Shown here: piece after piece, positions 1-7,103 of the stretch
Numbering within the stretch: position 1 is the first letter of the stretch
How the letters are laid out: each line of letters starts with the position of its first letter
Assembly (NCBI GenBank): GCA_949293925.1
Contig: CASFFI010000025.1
Span: forward strand, 1-10,703
Source: an uncultured Christensenella sp.
Lineage (GTDB): Bacteria > Bacillota > Clostridia > Christensenellales > UBA1242
Length of the DNA stretch: 10,703 nucleotides
Direction of reading: 5' to 3'
Made by a program: the position numbers and the translations under genes
Notes under the pieces: model-generated
What the model was told of the DNA's origin: nothing
What the model saw: only the letters and a program-made list of their open reading frames with translations
Database searches by the model: none

Positions 1-23
1 AATTTACACTTTAATCAATTCTT

Positions 24-48
24 AAATCCCTTTATTTATAGGGCTTTT
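24..48 (+). terminator. weak hairpin with short T-run at left edge
   Basis: The arms AAA-T-CCCT and AGGG-C-TTT pair with one T/C mismatch around an 8-base AT loop, followed by TTTTAATA. It could end transcription of something left of the window. The stem is short and the T-run is poor, so this is tentative. Confidence 0.25.
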
Positions 49-87
49 AATAATATTAAGTTCAAGTCCTTATCTTAAATATTCAAA

Positions 88-133
88 CTTGGTAATGTTG
101 AGGTCATGGGTTCGAGTCCCATCATTAGCTCCA
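88..133 (+). pseudogene. truncated tRNA-Thr(GGU): 3' half only
   Basis: From 89 the sequence reads as the 3' half of a tRNA. It has an anticodon loop TTGGTAA (89-95, anticodon GGT at 91-93), 3' anticodon strand TGTTG (96-100), variable loop AGGTC (101-105), a perfect 5-bp T-stem ATGGG/CCCAT around TTCGAGT (106-122), acceptor strand CATTAGC (123-129), discriminator T and an encoded CCA (131-133). A U discriminator and a GGU anticodon fit tRNA-Thr. The expected 5' acceptor GCTAATG and a D-arm are absent from the 88 bases upstream, and the flank CAAAC (84-88) pairs only partly with TGTTG. The gene therefore breaks at the anticodon arm. Such 3' halves are typical relics of tRNA-targeting integration. 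A far-upstream 5' exon (intron-split tRNA) is less likely. Confidence 0.8.
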
Positions 134-140
134 CAAATTA

Positions 141-209
141 AAATCGCTAAAACCCTTTAGCTTACGTAAGCTCTGCTTATAAATAAAGGAGATTAGTGAT
201 TTTTCTTTT
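141..209 (+). terminator. long hairpin terminator behind the tRNA-Thr fragment
   Basis: AAATCGCTAA (141-150) pairs over ten positions with TTAGTGATTT (193-202), then a 3x3 internal loop, then CCTTTA (154-159) with TAAAGG (184-189). The apical part holds the 14-bp perfect palindrome AGCTTACGTAAGCT (159-172). A T-rich tract follows (TTTTTCTTTT, 200-209). Position 146/197 is G-U on the plus strand but C-A on the minus strand, so the plus transcript is the structured one. It is the natural terminator for a tRNA gene ending at 133. Confidence 0.6.
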
Positions 210-225
210 CCTAAATTTTTACTAC

Positions 226-343
226 AAAAAATCGGTAGGTACATTTTAGGTATGCCGTAGGAGCATAAAACAGTAAAAAATAGACCGACTTTTAAGTAAA
301 ATTTTTAAAACTTAAAAATCGGTTTAAAACTATATATTTAATT
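226..343 (-). ncRNA. candidate short structured leftward RNA (unnamed)
   Basis: Three segments of the minus transcript can pair in two exclusive ways. Segment A (310-325) pairs with B (282-297), and B also pairs with C (227-236). Both helices contain the same G-U pair, and both are followed by U-runs (275-280 and 226-231). Between B and C is a small ATGC/GCAT hairpin (251-265). A promoter-like pair sits just upstream (344-373). No open reading frame fits. This may be a short non-coding RNA, an attenuator-like element or only tandem terminators. I do not recognise a known RNA family. Confidence 0.25.
275..325 (-). terminator. leftward terminator hairpin, part of a switch-like block
   Basis: Positions 282-297 pair with 310-325 over 16 positions. 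The one plus-strand mismatch (C289/A318) becomes a G-U pair in the minus transcript, so the stem is complete only leftward. On the minus strand it is followed by TATTTTTT (complement of 275-281). It lies beyond the nearer mscS terminator and could be a second one, or the end of a separate short transcript. Confidence 0.55.
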
Positions 344-373
344 ATTAAATAACTCTATAAAAGTTTTATTCAA
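344..373 (-). promoter_or_regulatory. possible leftward sigma-A promoter for the structured block
   Basis: On the minus strand, TTGAAT (368-373) is followed after 18 bases by TTTAAT (344-349), predicting a start near 337, just before the 310-325 arm. Promoter-like hexamers are common in such AT-rich DNA, so this is weak alone. Confidence 0.3.
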
Positions 374-408
374 ATTCGTTTGTATAATTATCATTAATGT
401 TTATCATT

Positions 409-450
409 TAAAAAAAATAAAAGGTTAAAGTTTTATATTTAACCTTTTTT
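409..450 (-). terminator. terminator of the mscS gene (bidirectional)
   Basis: AAAAGGTTAAA (419-429) and TTTAACCTTTT (438-448) form an 11-bp stem with an 8-base loop. The minus strand continues with TTATTTTTTT (411-420), and T445-T450 could serve the plus strand. It lies about 90 bases past the mscS stop. Confidence 0.75.
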
Positions 451-490
451 GAACTTATCTGTATTATTAAAATAATTATTAATAGAATTT

Positions 491-530
491 ATTTAATTTA
501 ATTTAATTTTATTTAATTTAATTTTATTTG
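491..530. repeat. low-complexity ATTTA/TTTAA tandem tract
   Basis: Two perfect adjacent copies of a 15-mer (496-510 and 511-525, ATTTAATTTAATTTT) sit within a longer TTTAA-type run, just downstream of the mscS stop codon. This is a slippage-prone simple repeat with no gene in it. Confidence 0.7.
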
Positions 531-536
531 TTTATT

Positions 537-1556
537 TTATTTTTTGTTTGATTTTTGTTTTTCTGTTTTTTCTTCTTTATTATTTACTTCTTGTGAATTG
601 AGTTCAATGCTTTTTACATTTTTTTCTTTCTTTTTTCTGCGATGGTCGTGCAATAATGGTGAGAGAATAAATTTTGTATGATGTTCTTTTCTTTCTTTTT
701 CGACGCGTTCAGGCAAAGCTTGTCCAATAACAATATTTTTAGGTTGGTCAACTCTATTTCGCACTTCAAGTTGATTGAATGGAACAGAAATATTGTGTCT
801 TTTGAATTCATTATATACCCATTCAATTATATAATAGTACACGTCCCAATAGTCTTCATTATCACACCAACAATTAGCGAAAAAGTCTAGACTTGAAGCA
901 TTCATGGTTTTTAATCTGCAAAAAGGCATAGGGTCAAGATATACTTTGCCGTTGCTTTTCATAACATCAACAACTACATTTTTTACAAGTTCAATGTCAC
1001 TTTCATAAGCAACAGAAAATGTAAATTCAACGCGTCTTTTTTCATTTGCTCCTAAATTTACTACTGGTGAGTTTACTATATCTGAGTTCGGTATAGTTAT
1101 TCTTTTATTATCTGTAGTTTGCAAAGTGGTGAATAGAAAATTAATTTCAGTAATATTGCCTTCAACTCCATCTACTATAATATAATCGCCTCTTTTGAAC
1201 ATGTGATTAGAGACTATTATTATACCATTTGCTAGGTTTGCCATATTACTTTCAAGAGCGATACCTACTGCTAGGATTAAAGCACTTATGGCAGTTAGAA
1301 CTCCTGTTATTTCAACTCCAATTATGCTTAGTAACGCTAAAATTAATACTAGCCACAAAGCAAATTTAACAGCAGTTGCTAAAAAGTTTTGAGCAATACG
1401 CTCCATTTTTGTTCTGCCTAGCACTTTTTTTAAAATATTTAGTATTATTTTAATTGCTAGAGAACCAAATAATAAAACGACAAAAAACAAACAAATATTC
1501 CATATATTATTTGAGAAAAAATTTACAATATCTTGCCAAATACCATTCCAATTCAT
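537..1556 (-). CDS. mscS: MscS-family small-conductance mechanosensitive channel
   Basis: The 339-residue protein is an inner-membrane channel that opens under membrane tension and releases solutes on hypo-osmotic shock. Three hydrophobic segments (about 19-45, 60-80, 85-116) precede the MscS core. The third is the pore helix, with the small-residue pattern AISALILAVGIALESNMANL followed by NGIIIV. The beta domain (about 118-175) carries FKRGDYI and IPNSDI, and the alpha/beta vestibule domain ends near 268 with ISVPFNQLEV. A Lys/Glu-rich tail of about 70 residues (269-339) exceeds the basic MscS core and is probably disordered. The start is supported by AAAAGGGG six bases upstream (1563-1570). 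It has its own promoter (1580-1608) and terminator (409-450), so it looks monocistronic. The exact MscS subfamily is not determinable here. Confidence 0.93.
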   Translation of the reverse strand: MNWNGIWQDIVNFFSNNIWNICLFFVVLLFGSLAIKIILNILKKVLGRTKMERIAQNFLATAVKFALWLVLILALLSIIGVEITGVLTAISALILAVGIALESNMANLANGIIIVSNHMFKRGDYIIVDGVEGNITEINFLFTTLQTTDNKRITIPNSDIVNSPVVNLGANEKRRVEFTFSVAYESDIELVKNVVVDVMKSNGKVYLDPMPFCRLKTMNASSLDFFANCWCDNEDYWDVYYYIIEWVYNEFKRHNISVPFNQLEVRNRVDQPKNIVIGQALPERVEKERKEHHTKFILSPLLHDHRRKKKEKNVKSIELNSQEVNNKEEKTEKQKSNKK

Positions 1557-1579
1557 ATATTACCCCTTTTAATATCAAC

Positions 1580-1608
1580 ATTTTAAAATATTCATAATAA
1601 AAAGTCAA
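1580..1608 (-). promoter_or_regulatory. sigma-A promoter of mscS
   Basis: On the minus strand, TTGACT (1603-1608), a 17-base spacer and TAAAAT (1580-1585) end about 24 bases before the mscS start codon, upstream of its AAAAGGGG ribosome site. Hexamers and spacing are close to consensus. Confidence 0.65.
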
Positions 1609-1795
1609 ATATCATTTATACAAAAATTAAATTTTTAATTCTGAAATTCAATAATTTTATTAAAATTTATTCGCAAGATAATTTAATTTTATTATCATTA
1701 AAATTACAATCATTTAACAAATATTTTGCAAATTTTGTTTTGTAATTTATTTATATAATTCAGACAATTAAAAATAAATAACATTGTTTATCAAA

Positions 1796-1821
1796 TTATT
1801 CATGTTAACCAACATGGATAA
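1796..1821. repeat. inverted repeat in the mscS upstream gap
   Basis: TTATTCATGTT and AACATGGATAA form an 11-bp stem (one T-G position) around the tetraloop AACC. On the plus strand it is followed by an A-run and on the minus strand by no good T-run, so it is not a convincing terminator. The rest of the gap 1609-1930 is AT-rich with no supported gene. The element might be an operator or RNA hairpin, but its function is unknown. Confidence 0.45.
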
Positions 1822-1930
1822 AAAAATAAACAAAATAAAGACACTTAAGTTAGGCTATTAGTTTTATATTTAAAATAAATTTTATCAATATGCTTAAAAT
1901 GACGTAATTAAATTTATCTTTATACACGAA

Positions 1931-1964
1931 CAAACAAAAAGTCAATCTTAAACGATTGACTTTT
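1931..1964 (-). terminator. terminator of the large lipoprotein gene
   Basis: AAAAGTCAATC (1937-1947) and GATTGACTTTT (1954-1964) form a perfect 11-bp stem with a 6-base loop, 19 bases past the stop codon. The minus strand then runs TTTTTGTTTG. Confidence 0.85.
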
Positions 1965-1983
1965 ATCCTTTTATATAAGAATT

Positions 1984-4900
1984 TTAATTAACTAATACAA
2001 ATTCAACAGGCAGAATATAATCGTATATATTTTCTAAAGTTGCTCCTTCTGTACAAATATATATTGTTGCAACATACACTCCACTTCCGTTATCTATAAA
2101 ATTTAAGTTAAGGGTAGAACTTAAATTTTCTTCACTTGGCCCTATTAATTCAGGCATATTTTGCCCTTCTGGTAAATTAGTGAAATACTGATAACTATAA
2201 TCATCAAATGTTGATGACCAATTTACAATTGCTTTTACAGAAGTTTCGGCATCTGCCATTCCAAGTTCTTCTCTAGTTAGTTCAATACTTGGACCATTAT
2301 TTCCAATCACAAAATCACCTAAATCTATGGCTCCTATATCAATTTCTTGCAAATTAACTTTTAAACTTAATTGTGTATCATTTTCATCAATTTCATTGTT
2401 ATTATTTGTATCAAAGTTAAATGTCATAGGATATGGTGGATTGTCGGCAAATACAAAATAAATTGGTATGTATCTGTTTATTTCAACATTAATATATATT
2501 AGAACATATTTTGCTCCGACTACTTTTGTTATCGAACCATCATCATCTGTTTGAAGCATTAATTCAATATTATTAAGGTCAGTTATAGGTGTTATCATAT
2601 CAGGCATATAAATCATGTCTTTAAACATTGAATTTCCTGATAATGTAACCATATCAACATCTTCAAGATTTGTTTCTCCAAAATAACCAATAAACAGTGG
2701 TCCGTTGTCTCCAACTGCCATTTTAACATTGCCAACTGGACCGAATTCGCCATTTTCTAAATATAACCTTTCACCATTATAAAATACTTCAAATATCAAC
2801 GATTCAATATCTTGAACATAAATGTTTATTATTCGAGAAACAGTATTGTCAGATGATATTATTTCAATAGTATATTTCCCGACTTTTTCTAAATTTATAT
2901 ATTTAGGATCGTATGTTTCCAATAACTCATCATTAAAATATTGTTTTATTTCTATATTTTCGTCTTCAGGTATTATTTCAATATTACCAGAAATGTTTAG
3001 TTTTTCAATTATATATTCGTCATTTAAAATTAAATCTGTAATATTTATATTTGAATTTATTTCATCATAAAATACAAATTCAGCATTTATATTGTTTGAT
3101 ATTTTGTCATAAGTGTTTAAATAAATTCTGTACGATTTATTTCCATCTAGTGTTGATAGTGTGTATTGTAAATACGCTAAATTATTATTATTTTTATCAA
3201 TTATAATTTCTTTTGACAAAACAGTAACATCTTGTTTTACATTGATTTCAATATCAGAGCTTTTAATTCTTGCTAAATCATATAAAGCTATGTAGCTGTC
3301 TAATATAATTTCGTTATCATATAAATTTAGCGAATTTCCATTATTATAATAAATGGTTATTGAATTAATATAATTAGTTTGTTCTTCAACTATGTATTCG
3401 ACAAATAATTTGAATTTATAAGTATATTCAAAGCCACCAACTGTCGCATTGTAAACTACCAAAACTTCGTTTTTGCCTTCATTTAATGTTAAACTGCTTT
3501 GTCCATTAAATGTAATAGATTGTAAAGTAAAATATAGTGTATCTTCAAAAGTTTTTGTCAATATATTTTCGGTAACCTTTAATACAGGAATATCTGATTC
3601 TTGAACATATTGCATACCATTAAACAAGAAATCAAAGTTGTAAGCAATATGTATAAGTGTTGAATAAATTTCTTCCTGATTAGAATAAACTTTTATAGTA
3701 TAGTTTCCACTTTGAATTTTTATAAAATTACTAATTTCATTTCCAGCGGGATCTAATATTTTATATGTGCAGTTTTTGTAATCTTCTTTAAATTCAATCT
3801 CAAAATTTGTTATAATTCCAAATATATTTGTAAGCAGTAAACTCTCTTGATTACCATCAACTTCATGAATGTTTTCATCTAATGGGGAAGTCGAAGTTAC
3901 AACAACTTTATCAATAGGTGTAAATTCTGAAAAACATATTGTTAACACACCATTATAATTATTATCACCTATTAATAATTGAATATCTAAACATTCACCT
4001 ATTTCACTAGCAAGCAAGTTTATTGTAGATTGATTTAGTTTCTTTGGATTATCATCAATGCTAGTTGAATAATATAAATCATAGTTATTAATTATGTCTT
4101 CATTCAATAGTATTGCAAATGAATTTTCATCTTTATCTAATTCATAAGTCAAATTTTTTTGATTCAATTTAAAATTGTTATTATTTATTGTAACACTGTC
4201 GAATACAATTACTTGGAAATAATAATATGTCCTGTTATAAAATTCATCTTCAACAATTAAATGCAAGTTGTCGTTAATGTTATTAAATGTATATGTAAAA
4301 GTTCCTGTATGTTGAATTTCTGGTTGTGCGTTTAATGTTGTATATATTTTGTATATCCCATTAAACTCTGGATTTACATCAAATGAAAATGTACTGTTGT
4401 ATAAAACACCAATATTGGTATTATTTTTAAAATCGCCATATGTTATAATTTTGTTATTAAGAGAAATATTTGTTAATACTTCAGTATTACATATTATTTG
4501 TATTATTTTATAAATTTCGCCTTTATGATATAGTGTAACTTCTATATTGTGTGTTACAACAAAGTCATTTTGGCTAAAAGTGAATTTATTTTCATAAGTT
4601 TGTGTTAACTGAATTGAAATATTTTCACCATAATTTACAATAGGGTTTTCTATAAATTCTTGGTAAGTCTTTTCTTCAGTTCCAACTATGATTTTTTCGA
4701 TGACATTATGGTTAACATTTAAAGTTTTTGTATATACCATTGAATTGTTAGAATATATATCAATTGTGTATGAATAATCATTATATCTCACAGTATATGC
4801 GTTTTCGTTCAATGTTTCGGTTATAATTTTATTTGTTTTTATGTCTAAATATGTGCATTTAATTTGTGCTGTGTAATTATCATCGGCAATTGTAAAAGAC

Positions 4901-6105
4901 CAACTATCGCTAATGTTTATTATATTTAATGATTCTATTTCGTTTGTTGGAATTAAATTATTGTTGATGTTTAATGTTATAGGGCTATTAAGTATTGCCC
5001 AATTCAATTCGATATCATCTGTATTTTGTTGAGTGTCGTTAGAATCTTTCCAGCAATAATTAATTTTATCCTTTAATGCATATATTATTGTGTAATTTCC
5101 AATATCTGTGGCAGATAAAACTCCAGAGATTTCAATAAGATTTGTATCAATTTCATTTATAGTTTGAGGATTAAATTCTGTTCCGTTATAGATGAATGTA
5201 GATTTTGTTAGTTCTGGGATGTCCAAATAACAACGTGATATACTAAATTCTTTATAATCTGTACTATTTGAAATCCAGTTATCATCGCCAACTGAATATC
5301 CTTTCACATAATAAGTGCCAACATTTGTAGGTTTATCAATTTCAGTATATTGACTGCCATCATAAGTGTAATATTTATATGTTATTGCTCCATGAACTGC
5401 AGTTAATCCATTTGGATCAATAAAATTTTCACCGTAATTAATGCTATTTATAACAATTTCACCTGAAATTGTATTTTCTGCTTTATTTATTTTCCATACT
5501 AAATTTTCTGGAGCATTTGTTATGTAACAATTTGCAGAGTCGTATTCAAATTCAACACTTGCCAAGTAAGTGCCAGCATTTGTTCCTATATTATTTTCAT
5601 AGTTTGGATTTACTCCTTCTGGGATACCTATTAGTTCTACAGACTTTTCTTCTCCATCATATGTAAATGGGGTATTTTTGTTATAATTCCACTCAACACT
5701 CATTAAATCAATATTAGCCTTGTGAATAACAAGTTTTAAGTCTTGACTATAGCTTTTATAAGTCAAATTCAATTCATAACCTTGTTCGTTCGCATTTAAA
5801 TTATTAGGTAATCCTAAAACTGAAAATCCTTCAGCGCCATAATTTAAACTTTGGGAAGTATTGTTATCAAAATTCAAATTTACTGCGATTTTTGAATTAA
5901 TCATGTTTGTGGCATTATCAAATTCACCATAGGTTATGTTAATAGTATTATTTTGATTATTTACAATCAGCCCGTCAATATAAACTGATATGCCAATTTC
6001 ATTTACCTGTGGTGTGTTTTTCTTTCCTCCACAAGCACTTAATATAATAGCACTAGGCAGTATCATTGCAAATGCAAAAATCCAAATAAAAAATCTCTTT
6101 TTCAT
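1984..6105 (-). CDS. giant surface lipoprotein with Ig-like/MBG-type repeats
   Basis: The 1373-residue protein begins with a lipoprotein signal peptide: MKKR, a hydrophobic core, then lipobox LSAC with Cys25 as the lipidation site and a GGKKN linker. It should be tethered to the outer face of the membrane. Three MBG-type beta modules follow, at about 131-208 (YDG at 149, NAGTY at 176), 210-291 (NVGTYYV at 261) and 292-376 (YNG at 306, DIGNYT at 334). The rest looks like further divergent Ig-like strands rich in Asn, Ile and Tyr, and a YGE/YGD opening motif recurs (59, 224, 556). Residues 1232-1243 (DTNNNNEIDEND) match the spacing of a dockerin/EF-hand calcium loop. No enzyme motif, LPXTG sorting signal or C-terminal membrane helix is seen. 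Adhesion or scaffolding is a guess. AGGGAGG (6111-6117) lies six bases from the start codon. Confidence 0.88.
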   Translation of the reverse strand: MKKRFFIWIFAFAMILPSAIILSACGGKKNTPQVNEIGISVYIDGLIVNNQNNTINITYGEFDNATNMINSKIAVNLNFDNNTSQSLNYGAEGFSVLGLPNNLNANEQGYELNLTYKSYSQDLKLVIHKANIDLMSVEWNYNKNTPFTYDGEEKSVELIGIPEGVNPNYENNIGTNAGTYLASVEFEYDSANCYITNAPENLVWKINKAENTISGEIVINSINYGENFIDPNGLTAVHGAITYKYYTYDGSQYTEIDKPTNVGTYYVKGYSVGDDNWISNSTDYKEFSISRCYLDIPELTKSTFIYNGTEFNPQTINEIDTNLIEISGVLSATDIGNYTIIYALKDKINYCWKDSNDTQQNTDDIELNWAILNSPITLNINNNLIPTNEIESLNIINISDSWSFTIADDNYTAQIKCTYLDIKTNKIITETLNENAYTVRYNDYSYTIDIYSNNSMVYTKTLNVNHNVIEKIIVGTEEKTYQEFIENPIVNYGENISIQLTQTYENKFTFSQNDFVVTHNIEVTLYHKGEIYKIIQIICNTEVLTNISLNNKIITYGDFKNNTNIGVLYNSTFSFDVNPEFNGIYKIYTTLNAQPEIQHTGTFTYTFNNINDNLHLIVEDEFYNRTYYYFQVIVFDSVTINNNNFKLNQKNLTYELDKDENSFAILLNEDIINNYDLYYSTSIDDNPKKLNQSTINLLASEIGECLDIQLLIGDNNYNGVLTICFSEFTPIDKVVVTSTSPLDENIHEVDGNQESLLLTNIFGIITNFEIEFKEDYKNCTYKILDPAGNEISNFIKIQSGNYTIKVYSNQEEIYSTLIHIAYNFDFLFNGMQYVQESDIPVLKVTENILTKTFEDTLYFTLQSITFNGQSSLTLNEGKNEVLVVYNATVGGFEYTYKFKLFVEYIVEEQTNYINSITIYYNNGNSLNLYDNEIILDSYIALYDLARIKSSDIEINVKQDVTVLSKEIIIDKNNNNLAYLQYTLSTLDGNKSYRIYLNTYDKISNNINAEFVFYDEINSNINITDLILNDEYIIEKLNISGNIEIIPEDENIEIKQYFNDELLETYDPKYINLEKVGKYTIEIISSDNTVSRIINIYVQDIESLIFEVFYNGERLYLENGEFGPVGNVKMAVGDNGPLFIGYFGETNLEDVDMVTLSGNSMFKDMIYMPDMITPITDLNNIELMLQTDDDGSITKVVGAKYVLIYINVEINRYIPIYFVFADNPPYPMTFNFDTNNNNEIDENDTQLSLKVNLQEIDIGAIDLGDFVIGNNGPSIELTREELGMADAETSVKAIVNWSSTFDDYSYQYFTNLPEGQNMPELIGPSEENLSSTLNLNFIDNGSGVYVATIYICTEGATLENIYDYILPVEFVLVN

Positions 6106-6164
6106 AATTATCCTCCCTGTGTTATACGCAAGTTAAAAATATTATGTGAAAAGATGTATAACTT

Positions 6165-6195
6165 ATTATAAGTATTGCATATATAATCACATCAA
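6165..6195 (-). promoter_or_regulatory. possible promoter of the lipoprotein gene
   Basis: On the minus strand a consensus TATAAT (6165-6170) lies 19 bases after TTGATG (6190-6195), predicting a leader of about 50 bases. The -10 sits inside the 13-base palindrome ACTTATTATAAGT (6161-6173). The spacing is long, so the -35 is uncertain. Confidence 0.4.
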
Positions 6196-6453
6196 GTCAA
6201 ATTTTTGATATAAAAAGATAAAAATTATAAGGATAAAATCATTAATCTAAAATAAATACATATCGACATAAAGTTTTAATTTACAAATAGGAATACAAAT
6301 TAACTTTTTAATAAAAAATATTAAATTTAAAACATTCAAAAATCTATGAACAAAGCGGATGAGTTTTATGAAAGATAAATAATATTAAAATGAATTAATT
6401 TTCATCAATATTTTATTATAACTCAACCATTTATATATTCATATAGCCAATAA
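6196..6453. other. gene-free AT-rich gap, nothing supported
   Basis: This stretch lies between the lipoprotein promoter area and the terminator of the next leftward gene. I see only short AT palindromes (for example ATGAA/TTCAT arms at 6390-6405) and a ten-codon open frame without a ribosome site. Confidence 0.6.
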
Positions 6454-6483
6454 ATAAAAAAAACCGAATCAAATTCGGCTTTT
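6454..6483 (-). terminator. terminator of the SHOCT membrane protein gene
   Basis: CCGAAT (6464-6469) and ATTCGG (6473-6478) form a tight GC-capped stem with a 3-base loop. The minus strand follows with an eight-T run (6456-6463). It begins only a few bases after the stop codon at 6486. Confidence 0.88.
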
Positions 6484-6485
6484 CA

Positions 6486-6995
6486 TTACTTTAAATCATT
6501 GATGATTTTTTCAATTGCTTTATTATATGTAACTTCATTTATTACACCAAGGTCTTTAAGATGTTTTAACTCGTTGATTTTTTGTTCAACAGATTCGTTT
6601 TTTGGTTGTGCATTAATAAATTTGAGTCTTTTTTCTTTTTTCTTGTTTTTATCTACAAAATCTGGCAAACACATTACAATAATCATTAAAACAAAAGTAA
6701 AAATGTTGCTAATACAAGCACTGAATACTATTAAACAGATTCTTGTAGTATTTGTGTTAAGTACTCCATTTTCTTGTACAGGTGATTTTATAACTTTAGC
6801 ACTAAACACAATTTCAACAATAGAAAAAATTGCTAATAACAAGTAACACACAAACAAAAAGTTAAAAACAAATGGTGGAGTGTTCAACGCTATGATAGCG
6901 ATAGTAAGTGAGGCAATAAGTATTCCAATACCAAATACCAAACCTAAAATTCCAGCTACAAGTTCTGTTGTTCGTTTTATTTTATTGTACTCCAT
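6486..6995 (-). CDS. three-helix membrane protein with C-terminal SHOCT domain
   Basis: The 169-residue protein has hydrophobic segments at about 11-36, 42-66 and 85-110, then a Lys-rich linker (116-123). A SHOCT-like helical hairpin follows at about 137-167, with the pattern NELKHLKDLGVINEVTYNKA, matching the LkxLxxxGxITxxEFxxxK consensus of that short domain. SHOCT domains are usually terminal oligomerisation or interaction modules, often on small membrane proteins, and no reaction is implied. The start is strongly supported by AAGGAGGTG (7000-7008). The gene has a good extended -10 promoter (7027-7055) and its own terminator, and it is divergent from the XRE-type gene. The shared gap carries paired palindromes, so regulation by that neighbour is plausible. 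Cellular role unknown. Confidence 0.82.
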   Translation of the reverse strand: MEYNKIKRTTELVAGILGLVFGIGILIASLTIAIIALNTPPFVFNFLFVCYLLLAIFSIVEIVFSAKVIKSPVQENGVLNTNTTRICLIVFSACISNIFTFVLMIIVMCLPDFVDKNKKKEKRLKFINAQPKNESVEQKINELKHLKDLGVINEVTYNKAIEKIINDLK

Positions 6996-7026
6996 AATTC
7001 ACCTCCTTTTAAACTTGCGTTAATTA

Positions 7027-7055
7027 AATATATCATTAAATTCTATAAAAATCAA
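7027..7055 (-). promoter_or_regulatory. extended -10 promoter of the SHOCT gene
   Basis: On the minus strand, TTGATT (7050-7055), a 17-base spacer and TATATT (7027-7032) are preceded by TGA, giving an extended -10. It lies about 30 bases before the start codon. The -35 directly abuts the CAATATTG palindrome at 7056. Confidence 0.65.
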
Positions 7056-7103
7056 CAATATTGAGTATAATTCAATAAAAAATTGAAATAAATACAATAT
7101 TGA
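7056..7103. promoter_or_regulatory. paired CAATATTG operator candidates in the divergent gap
   Basis: The perfect 8-bp palindrome CAATATTG occurs at 7056-7063 and 7095-7102, both as CAATATTGA, 39 bases apart. The first touches the SHOCT -35 box. The second overlaps a consensus TTGACA (7100-7105) pointing at the XRE-type gene. Further TTGA/TCAA half-sites lie between them (ATTGA at 7060-7064, TCAAT at 7072-7076). XRE repressors commonly bind such short dyads beside their own promoter. Binding here is inference. Confidence 0.45.

Noticed and set aside
57..82. T-arm-like GTTCAAGTCC with a trailing ATCTTA, resembling a second decayed tRNA 3' end
   Set aside because: The flanking bases do not form a 5-bp T-stem around a 7-base loop, and no acceptor or anticodon arm is recognisable. 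The similarity to the real fragment at 111-128 may be chance.
1..133. A tRNA-Thr interrupted by a group I intron
   Set aside because: The 5' exon would have to lie outside the window, and no catalytic core elements are visible in the 88 bases available. An integration relic explains the truncation more simply, although the alternative is not excluded.
2822..3070. Antisense open frames inside the lipoprotein, mscS, SHOCT and zincin genes
   Set aside because: They overlap well-supported genes, lack ribosome sites and have low-complexity Phe/Ser/Ile-rich translations typical of reversed AT-rich coding sequence.
4410..4417. Third CAATATTG palindrome as an operator
   Set aside because: It lies inside the lipoprotein coding sequence, far from any promoter, and is most likely chance in AT-rich DNA.
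6346..6378. Ten-codon open frame MNKADEFYER in the gap left of the SHOCT gene
   Set aside because: It has no ribosome site or promoter and no recognisable context. It is too short to support as a gene.
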